Source: Styela clava (taxonomy: Eukaryota; Chordata; Ascidiacea; Stolidobranchia; Styelidae). From it: a stretch of DNA of 64,000 nt. The DNA lies in NCBI RefSeq assembly GCF_964204865.1, contig NC_135259.1:16254974-16318973 (forward strand). The letters run 5' to 3'. Shown here one piece after another: positions 48,833-62,200 of this stretch (positions are counted from its first letter, which is position 1; each line of letters begins with the position of its first letter). A program made the position numbers and the translations under genes. The notes under the pieces are model-generated. The model saw nothing but the letters and a program-made list of their open reading frames with translations, ran no database searches and was not told the DNA's origin.

Positions 48833-49337
48833 CATTTTTATACGTTCGTTCCACATCTTTTGGAATTAGTACAGAATGTTTTTATTGCCACAAGTGAAAT
48901 TCGGTGCCACTTTGGAAGCCCTATAATATATCAGCGTCATAAACTCACTTGCTTAACGGTTTTGAGTGTGGAAGATAAAGCACTGACTGATCCATACGTT
49001 AGGCGCACGATCGATTTTTAAGTAAATAAGAATTCAAAGTGCGCTCTATGGTCAGTGAAATACAGTAATTAGTTGCTTCACTACTTACGTCATTTACGCC
49101 GATTTACTCATCACAATACAGATTTACCTAAAAGGTATAGCGCCATTTCGCTTATCGATGATAACATTTGACGACGAGAGAAAGTCGTGAAATGTAGCTA
49201 ACTAAACGTAATTCTTTTTGTTTTCATTGTAAATAGCATTGGCATTACTGTTAATATAGTCCTATAATTAATTACATATCATGTCCTTCGAGTAAGAGCA
49301 CTTCAACGTTGTTTGTCTGCTCAAGGCCACAATTACG

Positions 49338-52300
49338 ATGATCGATTTCGGAGTAATTCTCGACCATGTCGGAGACTTTGGACGATATCAGGTGGCATTG
49401 TGCTGCATGGTGTTCTATCTTACCGTATCTTGTGCAATGCATATACTCTCACCAGTGTTTTACGCTGCACCTATGGATTTCAGGTAAGGCGTCTTATTAT
49501 TCCTTCCTTATATATATATATATATAGTTTGCAGTAGCCTACGGACTTGTAGGTTCTTGTTCAAAAAGTGTGCAATAACGTTTTACTTGTTTCAGGTGTC
49601 GCGTCCTATCAATTGAAAATCTAATTGTTAGCAAAAATGTTAGTGATGAATTCATAACAAATGCAACGTCGTATTTTAATCACGAGACTTCGAAGTATGA
49701 CAGTTGCCAAAGGTAAGACATAAACATTATGGAAATTGCAAAAATATTGTGGTTGCAACTTGCATGTATGTGAGTGTTAGAGTGTACGTTCTATATACTA
49801 CATTGGGCGTATCTTAAACTTATGAAACATAGTAGTATTTAGTAACACATTAGTATTTTATGTCTAGACTCTAGAATCAAGACATAATAATATATATAAT
49901 AATATGTTTCCTAATAGTTGAATGCGTGATACTTCTAAACTTGCTGCAATTCTCCCGCGTTGCACACAGACTCGTGTCCTACATTGACCATAATAGTTCT
50001 TAAACGTATGAACATAGTTTATAATTTTCTAAATGCATGTTAGTCATTTTATTTCTAGAAACAAATTGCATGACATTTATTTTTTCTCTTCAGATTTGAG
50101 TCTGTACTTTTTTAAGTATTTGCAATTCTTACTCAATTCCTGGTTGTATTCAGGCTGCCGTTGAACCTCACATCATGCAATTTAACTATGGAATGTATTA
50201 TGACAAATTCAACTCCAATTAGCTGTGTTGATGGCTACCATTATGATAGAACGGAGTTCACAGAGACTACTGTTTCGGAGGTAAGTTTGGTGGCCGCTTG
50301 AAATATATAGGTCATTGGTATTTAGTTTTGAAATACTTTTCAAGTTAACTGGTAAATTTTATTCGTTTCGCTATATTTTCCGAGTTTCTCACCTATTAGA
50401 AAATATTGGGTATTTTGTGATTGAAATATTTTCTGTCAACATCTTACGGTGGTACTATATGCGATCTCTGCTGCTGTGTTATCTCAGTGATTTTAGTTAG
50501 GTTTTGAACTGTGTTCTATGAAAATGTCTTCATTTTGATGCGTTAAATGTCATATAGTATATGAGATTAAACACGCGAAAGTGGCACCATTTTATGGGAT
50601 TGAGATCATGCTAAGCAAGTGAAATCGCACACCAAACGGGCACCGATCTATTCTTAACATGCTTAAATAACCGATCGTGAACCTGCATAAGCTACCAATT
50701 CATTTGGCGTACTATTAATATCGATGTAATGGCTTCATTCAAGTACACAATATTTCAAATAAAAATCATATATTTGACAGATGTGACTAAAACCAAGAAC
50801 TTCTCAATCCAGATATTATTGTATAATTTTGCATAGATGTTAAATTGAATCAAGAAGAACCAGGCATTAATAGGAGAGTTTTGAATTTAGACAAAAATAT
50901 TTATAAACTTTTTATGAGGTTGTTCCTCACAAATCGTATTTACCTTGTTTAGTGGAATTTAGTTTGCGACAGATACTTCCTCAATACCGTAGAACATTCA
51001 ATATTCTTCGTTGGTGCAATGGCAGGAGGATTTGTAGCAGGATATCTAGCAGATAGGTAAGCAGCAGGTATGATTATTTAACCTTTCTGATCTAAATCTC
51101 CGCAGTTAGATCCCCACGTAGTGCCATATCACCGATGATTTTGACATATTACGGTCTTTATAAAGCAAGCTCAAAGTAATGAACACGGAGGTACAATAAC
51201 TAACGCAGTACCGCCGTACCGGGGTGCTCCCGTAGTATGTGCACCAAGATGGCACACAACCTGAACATAGTATGTGTAATAGGTTAGGGTTCAGGCAGTG
51301 CGCCATCTTGGTGCACATACTACGGGTGTCCCAGTACCGGTAACCCATACGATTCACCCGAAAACGTGTCTAAGCATTGAGTTTGCAAAATCAGAATTAA
51401 AAAAGAATTAAAAAAGATCGTAAAATATTCTTCCGAACTTGTTAGTTTCACAAATTCAATATATATATGTATATATATACATATATATTGGTGTCAGGAA
51501 AAGGTTATTATTTTTATATTATTATTAGGAGAAATACAAAGCACTTTGCAGAATAGCAACAATAGAAAATATGTGACTCAAATACGGTAAAAAAAACTTC
51601 ACACTATTCAATTGCAGTAAAATTGCACACACTAAACCACGTTATTTTACCAATTCGCTACAGCCATTTTTTGTGGTATGGTGTGAACCGGTTTGTCGAC
51701 AACTGTATTGCTGTCTTAAAAACTAAATATCTATATGTGTCTTGTATGCATATGTGTGTCTGTATTTTCTACTTTAAAAGACATCTTTGTTTCTTATTTG
51801 GTCTCGGGCACAGTATGCACAATTGTACAACAAACGTTTTCATGATAAAAATCCAATTATTTCTAATTTGTTGACTGGCTAAAGTCGCGTTAATAACTCA
51901 AATGATATATATATAATAAAATTTTGATTTACATTATTATATTATCCATACCTAATAGAATGTTGATTTGGCAATTCATTTTTAACGGCAATCATTTGTA
52001 ATCCAGAATTGTATACATTAGTGAAATATATTTTACAGATTTGGAAGAAAACCAGCATTGATGTGTTGTTGCTTGGGAATTATAGTATTTGGTTCAATTG
52101 CATCTTTAGTCCCGTGGTTTCCTGCGTTTGTCGTTGCTCGCTTTTTTGTAGGAATGTGCGCCGTAGGACAGGATTTTTTAACGCAAGTTTATGGTGAGTT
52201 TGCGGTTTTTTAGTGTGACTCTAAAAAAATTGTCATTTACCGATATTTTGACATTTCCTCAACAAAGATTACGATCGTGTTTATCATTTTTGCGATTTTG

Positions 52301-55300
52301 CGAATGTATAATATGGCATCAAAGCTATGATTAATAAATATAAATTTTTCTAGTTATTGAAATCACGGGAAGAAAACGTACCACTGCGTCAATACTCGGC
52401 CAGGTTGCGTTTGGAATCGGACTTTTTGTCAACTCCTTCATTTCTTACTTTGTTCGAAATTGGAGATATTTTTATTTGATGTTGTCGCTTTTCAACGTAC
52501 CATACATCGTATTTCACTATCTTGTAAGTAACTTAGTTTAATAGAATTCATTTGATGAATATATTTGATATTATATATCAGTTTCTTACTAACTTCTGGC
52601 AATGGATATATGTTTCAAAATTTTAAGGTATTCAAATTACCGAATATATCATGCTACAAGATCGTACCGTAGTTTCTGCATGTGCAATTATTAGGTGAGA
52701 TAATTCGAGTCGAACAGTAAATTATTCGAATCGGTTTAGACGAAAATTCCGAATCGCCGCCAGCTTGTTTTTTTTCGCCAAAGGTCGAGGTAAATTCCCC
52801 AATTCCTTTATTGAAGCCTTATTTTTACAATGAAATTTTCACATATATATGAATATTTTTTGATAAAAAATGTTTTTTATTTTGTGTGAACTCTCAGCGA
52901 ACTGTCTTGTTGGTGGATTCCATGAACCAAGTAATTCATGTGTTGAAAGAACCTATTACAATAAAAAATGCAATTACACATCTAGGTATTCGAGGTTCGA
53001 TTCGAAAAACACATTCGATTCTGAAATCATCAGGTATTCGAAAATGCCCAGCCCTATTCACCATCGCCTAGTATTATACTTCGAAACTAATAATATGCGT
53101 TTTTCATGATGTAACACGGATTAAATTTTTATGATCATGATTATTCACTGAGATCAATATACCTTAAACGGAAAAATACTCTAAAATATTCCATCCCATC
53201 TATGTGCAGTGATTTAAAAAATATTTTTTAATATTACAGATTCCGGAGTCGCCCAGGTGGTACTTCTCTAAATCAAAAAATGAACTCGGTAAAAAAGTTG
53301 CGCAACGATTTGGAAAATACAACAAAAAGAAAATTACGCCAGATATTTGGAGAGAAGCAGAAATATCACTTAAAGTAAGATAAATACAATTTTAGTCTTA
53401 GAGTTTCATAGTTATATACCGAACATACTGTTTGACTGCTAATTTAAAATAGTGATGCAAACGCATGTTTCGTACTTCAAAATCTAATTCTAGAATATAG
53501 GGAATTTATATTTATTTGATTGTTCGAATCGTTTTGCAAAATTATCAAAGCATTAACTATATTTTGAAAAGACCGAGATATTCCGCGTTAGGCATTAGCC
53601 CCCTAACCTTGTTATTAAATCCCGGGTGAAAAATGGCGGACATGGTACCGGAATATGATGAATATTGATATATCATTTAGTTACTAGTTTAGCAGTTACC
53701 AACATAATCATATATCGCTGAAAATGTCGAATGGACGGAATTTATTGTTTTTAATATTATAATGTCCATATTCTCACATGGATTGTTGATCGATGTATAA
53801 TTTCCTATTACATTCTTCGACTTGTCGCCTTTTGAAGATGTCCAGATTTCGTCCCGATGAATGAAGTTTTATGAAATTTTTCATAGTCACAGTTCAGGTC
53901 ATACTTTGGCGATTCTGGATTGCAATTCTAGTGCGTCATATTTATAACTTTCTCTTCTCAGGATATTACTGATACGTCAAATGAAAAATACACATTCCTT
54001 GATTTATTCAAGCCGAAGAAAATGAGAATGATAACCATATGTATAAATATATGTTGGTATGTTTTTCGTTCAACCTTTTTCTATATTCCACAGATATATA
54101 AAATAATATACCTTTTATAATATATAATAAATACACGATATAACTTGAACTATTAAAAGAATAATATAACTCTTGTTTATAAATGATAAATCGACTACAA
54201 TGTTTATTAAATATCTTAAAATCCTCATAAAATGATGTTCTACAATGTTAGGGTGAAATTAGTGACTTTCTATAATTTTTCTTTTCCAGCTCATTGGAAT
54301 ATAATATAATCGGTTATATTTTTGCATGAACTCTCTAATTTTTGTTTTATTTTTACAACCCCGTTGATATTTTCATCTCAGTCAACTAAAAAAACAAGAT
54401 ATAACTTCGAGAAATATTCAAATGAGCAGAATACTTTGATTGTAGTTTCGAACTCACTGGGCTTTTTATTAAAATGTTTTAAAGGTGTTGTAGACCCGAT
54501 GACGGAGAAATCCGTTCTTCACAACTTCTGTCATTTATATATTATCTCTCAAACTTTAATGCCGACTGTATTTTGATCAAGTGACAAGTAAATTTACTCC
54601 GACTCTCTAGAAACCCATAATATTCGTCTTTTTGAGTTTTTACGAGTTAGAAATATTCTACTTTTTAGGTTCGTTTCTTTCATGACGTATATAGGTTTAT
54701 CGTTGAATGTTGGAAGTCTAGCAGGAAATATATTTTTGAACAATGCATTCAATGGAGTCGTATCTGTCGTGTGTTCTATATTTCTTATTTTCACAATTAA
54801 TAGGTAAGTTTTGAAGGCTATGAAGTAACTCAGCGACTATAATCAGAAAATTTAGTTTGCGTTACATCACTATTTGAAACGAATCGACATTTGATCGTAC
54901 GAGTTGAATATCTCAGAATTTGTCTGTACTCGTATAAGGTTTTGGATTAGGTTGTAAAGCAGATTAATTTTTAATCTCCTATGACTGTTCAGGCATTACT
55001 TGGTCAAGTTACTAATCTCTATAATATATATGTAGATCCAACTACTGACTGTTTAATTTTTACGAATTTTTATTAACCATAACCATAAAGATTACGTCAT
55101 AAGTTAAGTCTATTGGCAATTTAAAATTTGTTGTTCGTTATACGGCTGGCCCAAAAGTAGGTATACAGTTATTTTATTTATTTTTCATTACCTTCCAAGC
55201 AGCTAGAAAACTAATGTAAAATTCACACTGGATTTATTATCTAAAAAATAAGCAATTTTTGTGGTACTTAACAAGTAACATAAAGTGAGCTGCAAGTAGC

Positions 55301-57339
55301 TTCAAAGCATATAAAATAATTTAATAACTGTATACCTACTTTTGGGCCACCCTATATACTAACGACATTCAGAAATTGTACTTATATTCAAGGTTTATTT
55401 TGTATTGAAAACCCTCTTTGAATAATTGTGACCCAGTCCTGACTCCATGAACTTACTTTATTATTCTGATTTCTGAAGAATATTTTGTTATTTGAACCGG
55501 GCAATGTTGTTATTTTACGTATCTGTCTGTCGAATCTTTTCTCGCATTCACTATTTTAATTATTTATTATTCAGAATCAGTCGTCGTTTTCTTCTCAGTG
55601 GATCTATGTTTTTAACGGCAGTTGCATCATTTGGGTCTTTCTGTGCAATAATTTTCGGTGGCGATGCACCAGGTAAGAATCGATTTCCTTGTTTATTTCC
55701 GTAACAATAACTAATCAGTAATAAGTCGTAACGATGACGTAACAAATGTAATTTTTGCAGCAGCTCAGACACTTCTTTTGCTTAGCCAGATATTCAAGCG
55801 AAATTGAAACATTGCCTCGTTTTCGTGGTTTTTGGGATTAGCAAGTTTTTAGATGTTTTTCCAAAAATTAGTTGCAAAGCATATAACTTAATTGTCATTA
55901 TGTCTCCCGGGGACCTTTAGTTTAGTTGCAATAATCAAACATTGAAACCCTGTCATAGACAAGTCGGAAATTATCTACCTGTAAGCGGTAGAAGTTTGAT
56001 GCTTTTAATAAAAATGATAGTTTTGAACATGTCACCAGTTTGTAAACGCCAACTCTCCAAAACTCCAATATAAGCGTCAAAATTTTTGCAATGGTTAAAT
56101 ATAGGAAGAATATTTCAGTGGTCAAGGGTCGGGGAAACATCCATAAACTTCTTAAAATGAAGTAATTGACTTGACCAAATTATGACACAGATGAATGAAC
56201 AAATTTATTATTTTAGCTGCTGCAACAACAGGAAGAGTATTAACATTCATTGCCTATCTTGGAAGTTGGATAGTGATTGTTGTATCGTTTATATACACAG
56301 CAGAATTGTATCCAACTGTAATTAGGTAAGATCGATTTGAGAGTTGTAATAATCAGTCTGTGTTTTTCGAGTGTGATGCATCCTCGCTTAATTGTGAAAG
56401 GTTTACTAATTTCAAATGTTGAAAAGTTAACGTATAACCGACACCCAAAACGAGAACCAGTATTAGAGTATTTCATACATACCTCCGTCTTTAACGTCTT
56501 AAAAACCGCTGCGTCTTATAGCTGGATGTGCCTAATTTTTAAATAATTAAAAACAAAATCAAAGCAATTAATCGACAGTGCGCCTAATAACTCGGTGCGC
56601 TTTATGGTCCGTAAATGGATTCCGACTTCACAAATTATCACACCCTTTTCAGATTGCCAGTTGTTTGTCTTACCACAATCTATTACAAAATTTGACAGAA
56701 TGGCAAACTTTAACCATTTGTTATGATTTGCAGAAGCAACGCCGTGGGAGTTGCAACTGTTTCTGGCAGCCTAGGTGACATCGTGGCACCTATTGTGATA
56801 TCATCTAAATATTCGTGGTTGCCGAGTATTGTATTTGGAATATTATCAACTGTAGCTGGAATTTTATTTTTACAACTCCCGGAAACTATTAATAAGCCTT
56901 TGCCAGAGACTTTCGAAGAGGCTGAATTATTCTATGCAAGCAGGTTCGTCGCTTCGATTAATTTCCCATAAGTCAATGAAATGTAAGAATACTCGTGAAC
57001 AAAATTTATTTTAGAAATTGTGCAAAATTTTGATGGCAGAACTGTAAGTCGCTGTACTTTGCTGGCCAATTTAAAATAGAGTGTACAAAGTATAAACCCA
57101 TTGACATAATCATACTCGAAACACGGCAAGAAGGACGAACACGAAGGACAAACAAGCCAATAAAATTAGAATATTTGACTATAGTCATTGGTCATTCTTT
57201 TAAACTTGCTTACATTTCTAGGAAACCACTGCGACCTTTTGTAAGTGATGTTCACACACAGCAATCTACCTTACTGCAGCAAAAAGAGGGCAATGACGAT
57301 CAATTGGACAAAGATGTTATTGACCAACGGAGTTGCTAA
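49338..57339 (+). CDS. SLC22-type organic ion/carnitine transporter, 13 exons
   Basis: Major facilitator carrier of the SLC22 family at the plasma membrane. Exons 49338-49483, 49596-49712, 50154-50280, 50953-51056, 52039-52193, 52354-52523, 53240-53374, 53962-54056, 54669-54803, 55575-55672, 56217-56325, 56734-56943 and 57222-57339 join in phase to 572 residues. Start MIDFGVILDHVGDFGRYQ is typical. A large, Cys-rich extracellular loop with Asn-glycosylation sites (NATS, NLT, NST) follows TM1. Motifs: GYLADRFGRK (about 160-169), PESPRW (275-280), YTAELYPTVIR (ending about 464) and LPETINKPLPET near the C-terminal side. Twelve hydrophobic spans are expected. The substrate (cation, anion or carnitine) cannot be told from sequence, so no subfamily name is given. 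Confidence 0.95.
50451..50643. mobile_element. MITE, family C, in the SLC22 gene intron 3
   Basis: GGTACTATATGCGATCTC at the left and ATCGCACACCAAACGGGCACC at the right are inverted. Internal TCAGTGATTTTAGTTAGG is shared with 60098-60232. Confidence 0.6.
51223..51332. mobile_element. 110-bp family B MITE in the SLC22 gene intron 4
   Basis: Nearly all inverted repeat: GGTGCTCCCGTAGTATGTGC and, reversed, GGGACACCCGTAGTATGTGC, continuing CCAAGATGGC. Flanks CGTACCGG and AGTACCGG agree at 7 of 8. Confidence 0.8.
52690..53055. mobile_element. Inverted-repeat element, family D, in the SLC22 gene intron 6
   Basis: Right end CAGGTATTCGAAAATGCCCA and internal CGCCAAAGGTCGAGGTAAAT are shared with 59638-59992 and partly with 3526-3888. 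The left end is degraded, so the start is approximate. Confidence 0.6.
55143..55352. mobile_element. Mariner-like MITE flanked by TA
   Basis: Arms CGGCTGGCCCAAAAGTAGGT and, reversed, GGGTGGCCCAAAAGTAGGT, continuing ATACAGTTATT on both sides, with TA immediately outside each end. About 210 bp with no transposase frame. In intron 9 of the SLC22-type gene. Confidence 0.8.
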
Positions 57340-57745
57340 CCAGAGTCGAAATGTTTTTGTTGTAACTCAAATTCCAGTTTCTTGACAGCATTCGTCATCA
57401 AATTCGCACATTTTTGTCGTATGCTCTGTTTTTTTTTTGTTTGCCTAATATTCATTTTTTGTTCAGAATTTTCTATAAAATATACGACGACTGTAACAAT
57501 CTCGTATCAAAATAATGTTCGTATATTATAATTTGTTTGGAATACGGTGGAGATGAATGGAGCAGCGCATAAGATCGCAGTATTTTCCATGGTATTCGTC
57601 GGGCGTGCACAAAAATAGACAGCGAACACAACTTGTATTCTGAAGAAAATTTATATGTGTAAAATAAGTTGGTGGAATCTTCATGACTTAGTTGCACGCA
57701 AATACTTACTTAGTATAAGACAAGATTCTCTTTGAGTAATACGCG

Positions 57746-57977
57746 CCGGCCTGTTAGTTATATTCTTGGTATTGCATTATGACTTACAGAAATGTGATCA
57801 TTTCGCAGTGGCTAGACTGCTTCTACAGCCTGGTCACGCTGTCATTTCAAGATCTTCCTTAAGTATATAATATATGGAAACGTGCCGATCTGATAGTTAT
57901 ACCCCTTGGTATTGCATTTTCACTTGCAGAATTGCGATCAACTCTCAGTGGCTTGACTTCTATTTCTTCTACCTGTC
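57746..57977. repeat. Diverged tandem duplication, period about 137
   Basis: Two units of roughly 90 bases, starting near 57746 and 57883. Both contain GTTAGTTATA/GATAGTTATA, CTTGGTATTGCATT, GCAGTGGCTAGACT/CTCAGTGGCTTGACT and GTCACGC/GTCATGCC in the same order. Confidence 0.55.
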
Positions 57978-58274
57978 ATGCCAGCCACTGCGAAATAGGA
58001 GAAAACCTTGAGTGCCATTTACAACTTTGGATTCAATCAGTGAATCAGCATCATACTCGACTTTTATACTTTAACAGATGTACTTCGAGGTCGCGTGCCA
58101 TTGCTGTCGACCGAATCCACACGATTATCAGCACAAGCAGTGGATATTGCGGTATGACGTCTGCTTATTGTTGAAAAACTCCTGAAACACAATGACATTG
58201 TCTAGATAAAATTCGTTAACGTGACATGTTTACACCGATCTCGGCCTCGCCCTCGACTCCAGTTTAATATATAT

Positions 58275-58570
58275 CAGGGGTGGGCAAGGTTACTGAACCA
58301 GGGGGCCACACATTTTGTCCACCCAGACTGGAGCGCCATGTGAGTGTCACGTAAAAGGTTACATTAAATGATTGAAGGAACAATATTTACAGCGTTACAA
58401 AAGCAAAATTGGGAAACGATAATTCTTGTGCCAAAACTAAATTTAATCGCAATCTCAACAAATTCCTTGAGCTAATTTAGGTAAAACGTCAAACCGCAGC
58501 ATCAGGCGGACTAGATTGATTTACCCAACGGGCCGGATTTAGCCCGTGGGCCGGAGTTTGCCCATGTTAG
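58275..58570. mobile_element. Non-autonomous hAT-like element
   Basis: Ends CAGGGGTGGGCAAGGTTAC and, reversed, CTAACATGGGCAAACTCCG. Flanked by ATATATAT on both sides, though that octamer is low complexity. GGGCCGGATTTAGCCCG lies near the right end. Same family as 27558-27837. Confidence 0.7.
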
Positions 58571-58639
58571 ATATATATGTTCGATGCATCTCGCTAACTT
58601 CAAATCTATTTTACTAATATACGGAATACGGAATATACC

Positions 58640-58865
58640 ATATTCCACAGACCATAAGGCGCACTGTCAATAAATTGTTTAGATTGCGTGTTATTCATAG
58701 TAAGTCGCACCAGACTATTAGGTGCAACCGGTAATGGTTTTGAGTATAGGCAATAAAGCAATACCTGATTCCGTATATTAGGCGCGCAGGCATTTAAGGC
58801 GCTCGGTCAATTTTTGATAAAACGAAGTATTTAAAGTGGACCTCATGGTGCGTAGAGTACGGTAA
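58640..58865. mobile_element. Inverted-repeat element (ACCATAAGGCGCACTG type)
   Basis: Left TATTCCACAGACCATAAGGC and right CCTCATGGTGCGTAGAGTAC are imperfect inverted repeats. Internal GGCGCGCAGGCATTTAAGGC resembles the ends. Related short segments occur near 44800, 49000 and 56570-56620. Confidence 0.5.
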
Positions 58866-59213
58866 TCCTTACATAGAGGGTGAGGCTTTTAAATTATGGA
58901 AAAGTGCTTAACCACTTCCAGCGATTTCATCTAGTAGTTCCAAAAGACAATAATATATTTAAGTACTGTATTCTATAAACGATGCATTTAACAATAGGTC
59001 AATCACCTTCTTCTTCTGCTATTCGGATTAATATTAAATTAACTCAAACTAAAATATTATACAATCAATTTGTACTAATTCAGATCTAAAATACAAAATT
59101 TTCTTGTGACACAGTTTTTAAAATCGGCCTGGGTATATCACATATACATTTTAAAATATGTTATATCTGTACAGTGTACACTATAAGATGTGTAAAGCCT
59201 GACGGAATAAAAC

Positions 59214-62200
59214 TTACCCTGCTGGAGCCATAACTGATTCTGCGGTGTTTACTTCGGGATAAAAGATCATTGTATAACACCGCGGAACAAATAAACAAAA
59301 TAATACAGTGATAGCACTGACACTTAGTGCGATGGAGATTGTTGTGAGCTGAAAAAGATTGAATAATCAAACAAAAGTAGGCAATGATGATAGGGTCTTT
59401 TTGGGGTGCGAAGTGGCCATATGAAGAATTTTTTGCTCAATCGCTGTTGTTGTTGCGACTTTTTTCGCGCGGAAATTTTTTTTTCTGCGTAAATAATTGG
59501 CCACTCGATTTCAAAATTCTTATGGGCCTAGATTTTCAGTTCAGTGCGTCCCAGAAAAAATAGGGTGATATAGCTTTTCGTAAGGAATTCGACAACGGAT
59601 GATATTTTTGAAAATTCACAGTCTTTTCATAAATATAGGGCCGGGTATTTCGAATCGAATAGAAAATTTTTCCAATCTTTGTTTTTGCCCCCCAAAGGTC
59701 GAGGTAAATCACTCAATTTTTTTATTGAACCCATATTTTCAAAATGCAATTCTGATCTAGCTATGACTCTTTTCCTAGTGAGCTATTGAATAAACATGTT
59801 TTATATTGTACGTGAACACTCTGCAAACTGTAAGGCTGATGAATTCTATGTTTTTTTTTTTTGTCTGGATGACCCATCACATAAAAACGTTGCATACATT
59901 TACATATCTCCCAAGTATTCGAAATTCGATTCAATTCAAAATAAATATTCAATTCGATCCTGAAATTATCAGGTATTGGAAAATGCCCAGTCTCATCACA
60001 AATGATTGGAAAGTTACGTCGAATATGACAACTTCGATTGTGTTATGTAGCAAAATTGAAAATAAAGTAATAGAATTGTCTTTGCGTCAATTTTCTTGGT
60101 ACTACTTTGGTATGGGATCTCATCGGTTCTGCGATCTCCGTGAGTTTAGTTAGAGTTAGGAAGTCAATTCTATGAAATAGTCTGTATGAGCTTGAGATCA
60201 CGTTATGTGGGATCGCATACCAAAGTGGCACCATTACCTTCTCTTACCTTTTTGGGAATATCTGTTGAATTAGTAAAAAATAAAGGCAGAAATGCGATCC
60301 ACGTCACGCACGTTGTATACATTGTAAAACCTGTTAAATAATACTCAGATTCAGTATTTTTAATTATTTATATCGTTCAAGGTTTATGAGAAGTAAAGTC
60401 GACATAGTTACTGAATGATATTCCAAGTCAGGACTCTCTCCCAATTACCAGTAGATGTAGAAAATGGGGATAGCTATCGAGTTATTATAGCTCGACGGTG
60501 TGGCGCACTGTGCCATAATAACTCGCGACGCATCTCACACTGCGTGGGTTCGAATCACGTGGAGGATATTTTTATGCACGAAACGATTGCTGGACTCCTC
60601 GCCGTCGTCGGGTGGTTCACGTAACCGTTAGGGCTTCCTCCACCATCAAGTCCATGCATCTGAAATAAATAACTCGCTAATCCACCAATGGACTGATAAC
60701 CGGACGGCAGGCTGTTGTATGTCATATGAATAAGTCGTCTTATCGGCTTTCCTCTCCATGGATAAACTATGTAAATTGTAAATCCTATATATATCCTATA
60801 TTTGTTCTGATGTAACTAGTTCTGTCTTTTTCACTTTATTTATTGCTATATACTAGGTGTATTTTGTATACATATTTGATTACGATACAATAAGTCGGTC
60901 AGAGTATTTCCCTGATATTGAATTCGTTTCTAATATATTCAAGTTTACTCACCTACAAATAAAGTCTCTCTAAATCCAGTAGGAACATTTCTGTTTATAG
61001 TTGCCAGAATTGTGCATATGATAATAATAACAAACGGATAAGCAAGTCCAACAAATAACTGCACATCCAAAATATGCTTGCATGTTAAAAATCCATCGTT
61101 TTCGCAGTAATGTATATAGCTTGACGGTGCGTGTATTATCAACCAACCAACAGCAATTATAACTTGAACGAAAACAACACACGTCGTCAGAAGTAAAAGA
61201 GGCATTGGTTCTAGGTAGGCCTTTGTCTGAAAATATGAATATAATGTATAAAAACACTTTTCAGTGTAATTAATGATCTTTATATAATTAATAAATCAAA
61301 ATTAGTTTAACACGAAGACTGAGCCTTCTCTAGACCGTAAATGAAAGTTTGACCCACAACCAGTGACGTATCTACGCAAAATGGCGCCCATGGGAAAGTT
61401 CATACAGGCGCCTGTATCCTTGACCGATAAACTTTAACGACAGCTACTTAATTGATATGCTTGTACCTTATTTTTTAAATAAAAATACGACTTAAATTAT
61501 TTCCAAATATGCCATCGAAACATCTTACAAATAAAACTTTTGCGCCCGAATCCAAACACCGCCCGTGGTTGCCATATCTTAGATACGCCACCGCCCATAC
61601 CCAAAGTCCTAAAGTCCGTGCGTTTATTGTGTGTACTGGCTTGTACAAAAATCAAGACATAAGATCGTGTTTCAAACACGATTTCCGATTCTGATCGTAG
61701 GCCACTGATAATGGAAAGAAGGCTGAACACGCTATAAATGTACTAATGCTACACGCCTACAAAAAATCCACAGATTTATTGAACACGAAGTAGAACTATG
61801 GATCGTTTTGTTAATTTTATATTGTTGTGAAAACATCGCCTATATTCTACTCAACTACTGAAACAATTTCCATGGACAGTTATTTTCAGTGGTTAAAGCT
61901 GGTTGTTGTCGCTTGACGGATATTACTTTATCTTTGTGTGATGACGTCAACAAAATTAAAAATTGCGTGCCATGGTTTTGTGATCACATCTCAGTGATTT
62001 GTTGGCCAGAACACCGTTACTGTGAAAAAATCGATACTACTTCGTTTTGGCTTTCGTGACCATATATTTGAGCATTGCCTTGTGTTTCTATTAGTGATGG
62101 TGCCTTCATAAGTAAATCTGCGGAATGGAACATGTAGAACGTAATCTCACTCACCCTAGTTGATAAAATCCCTTTTGATTGAAAAATAAAAACCACTCGG

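Larger units (their letters stand above)
44726..49337. other. Intergenic between TBC1D20 and the SLC22 gene
   Basis: No genes recognised. Contains a short segment related to the GGCGCAC-type repeat (about 44800-44880), hAT-like 45362-45531, a reversed tRNA-derived SINE (about 46126-46400), a hAT-like left end CAGCGGTCCCCAAACTTC near 47562, a family B MITE at 48716-48832, and another GGCGCAC-type segment (about 49000-49075). Confidence 0.5.
57340..59213. other. Intergenic between convergent SLC22 and GPCR genes
   Basis: No genes recognised. Holds a diverged local tandem duplication (57746-57977), a hAT-like element at 58275-58570 and a GGCGCAC-type inverted-repeat element at about 58640-58865. 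If the receptor has further C-terminal exons they would lie here, but none was identified. Confidence 0.45.

Noticed and set aside
51457-51490. AT-rich palindrome (ATATATATGTATATATATACATATATAT-type)
   Set aside because: Simple-sequence expansion in an intron. No sign of a regulatory or replication function.
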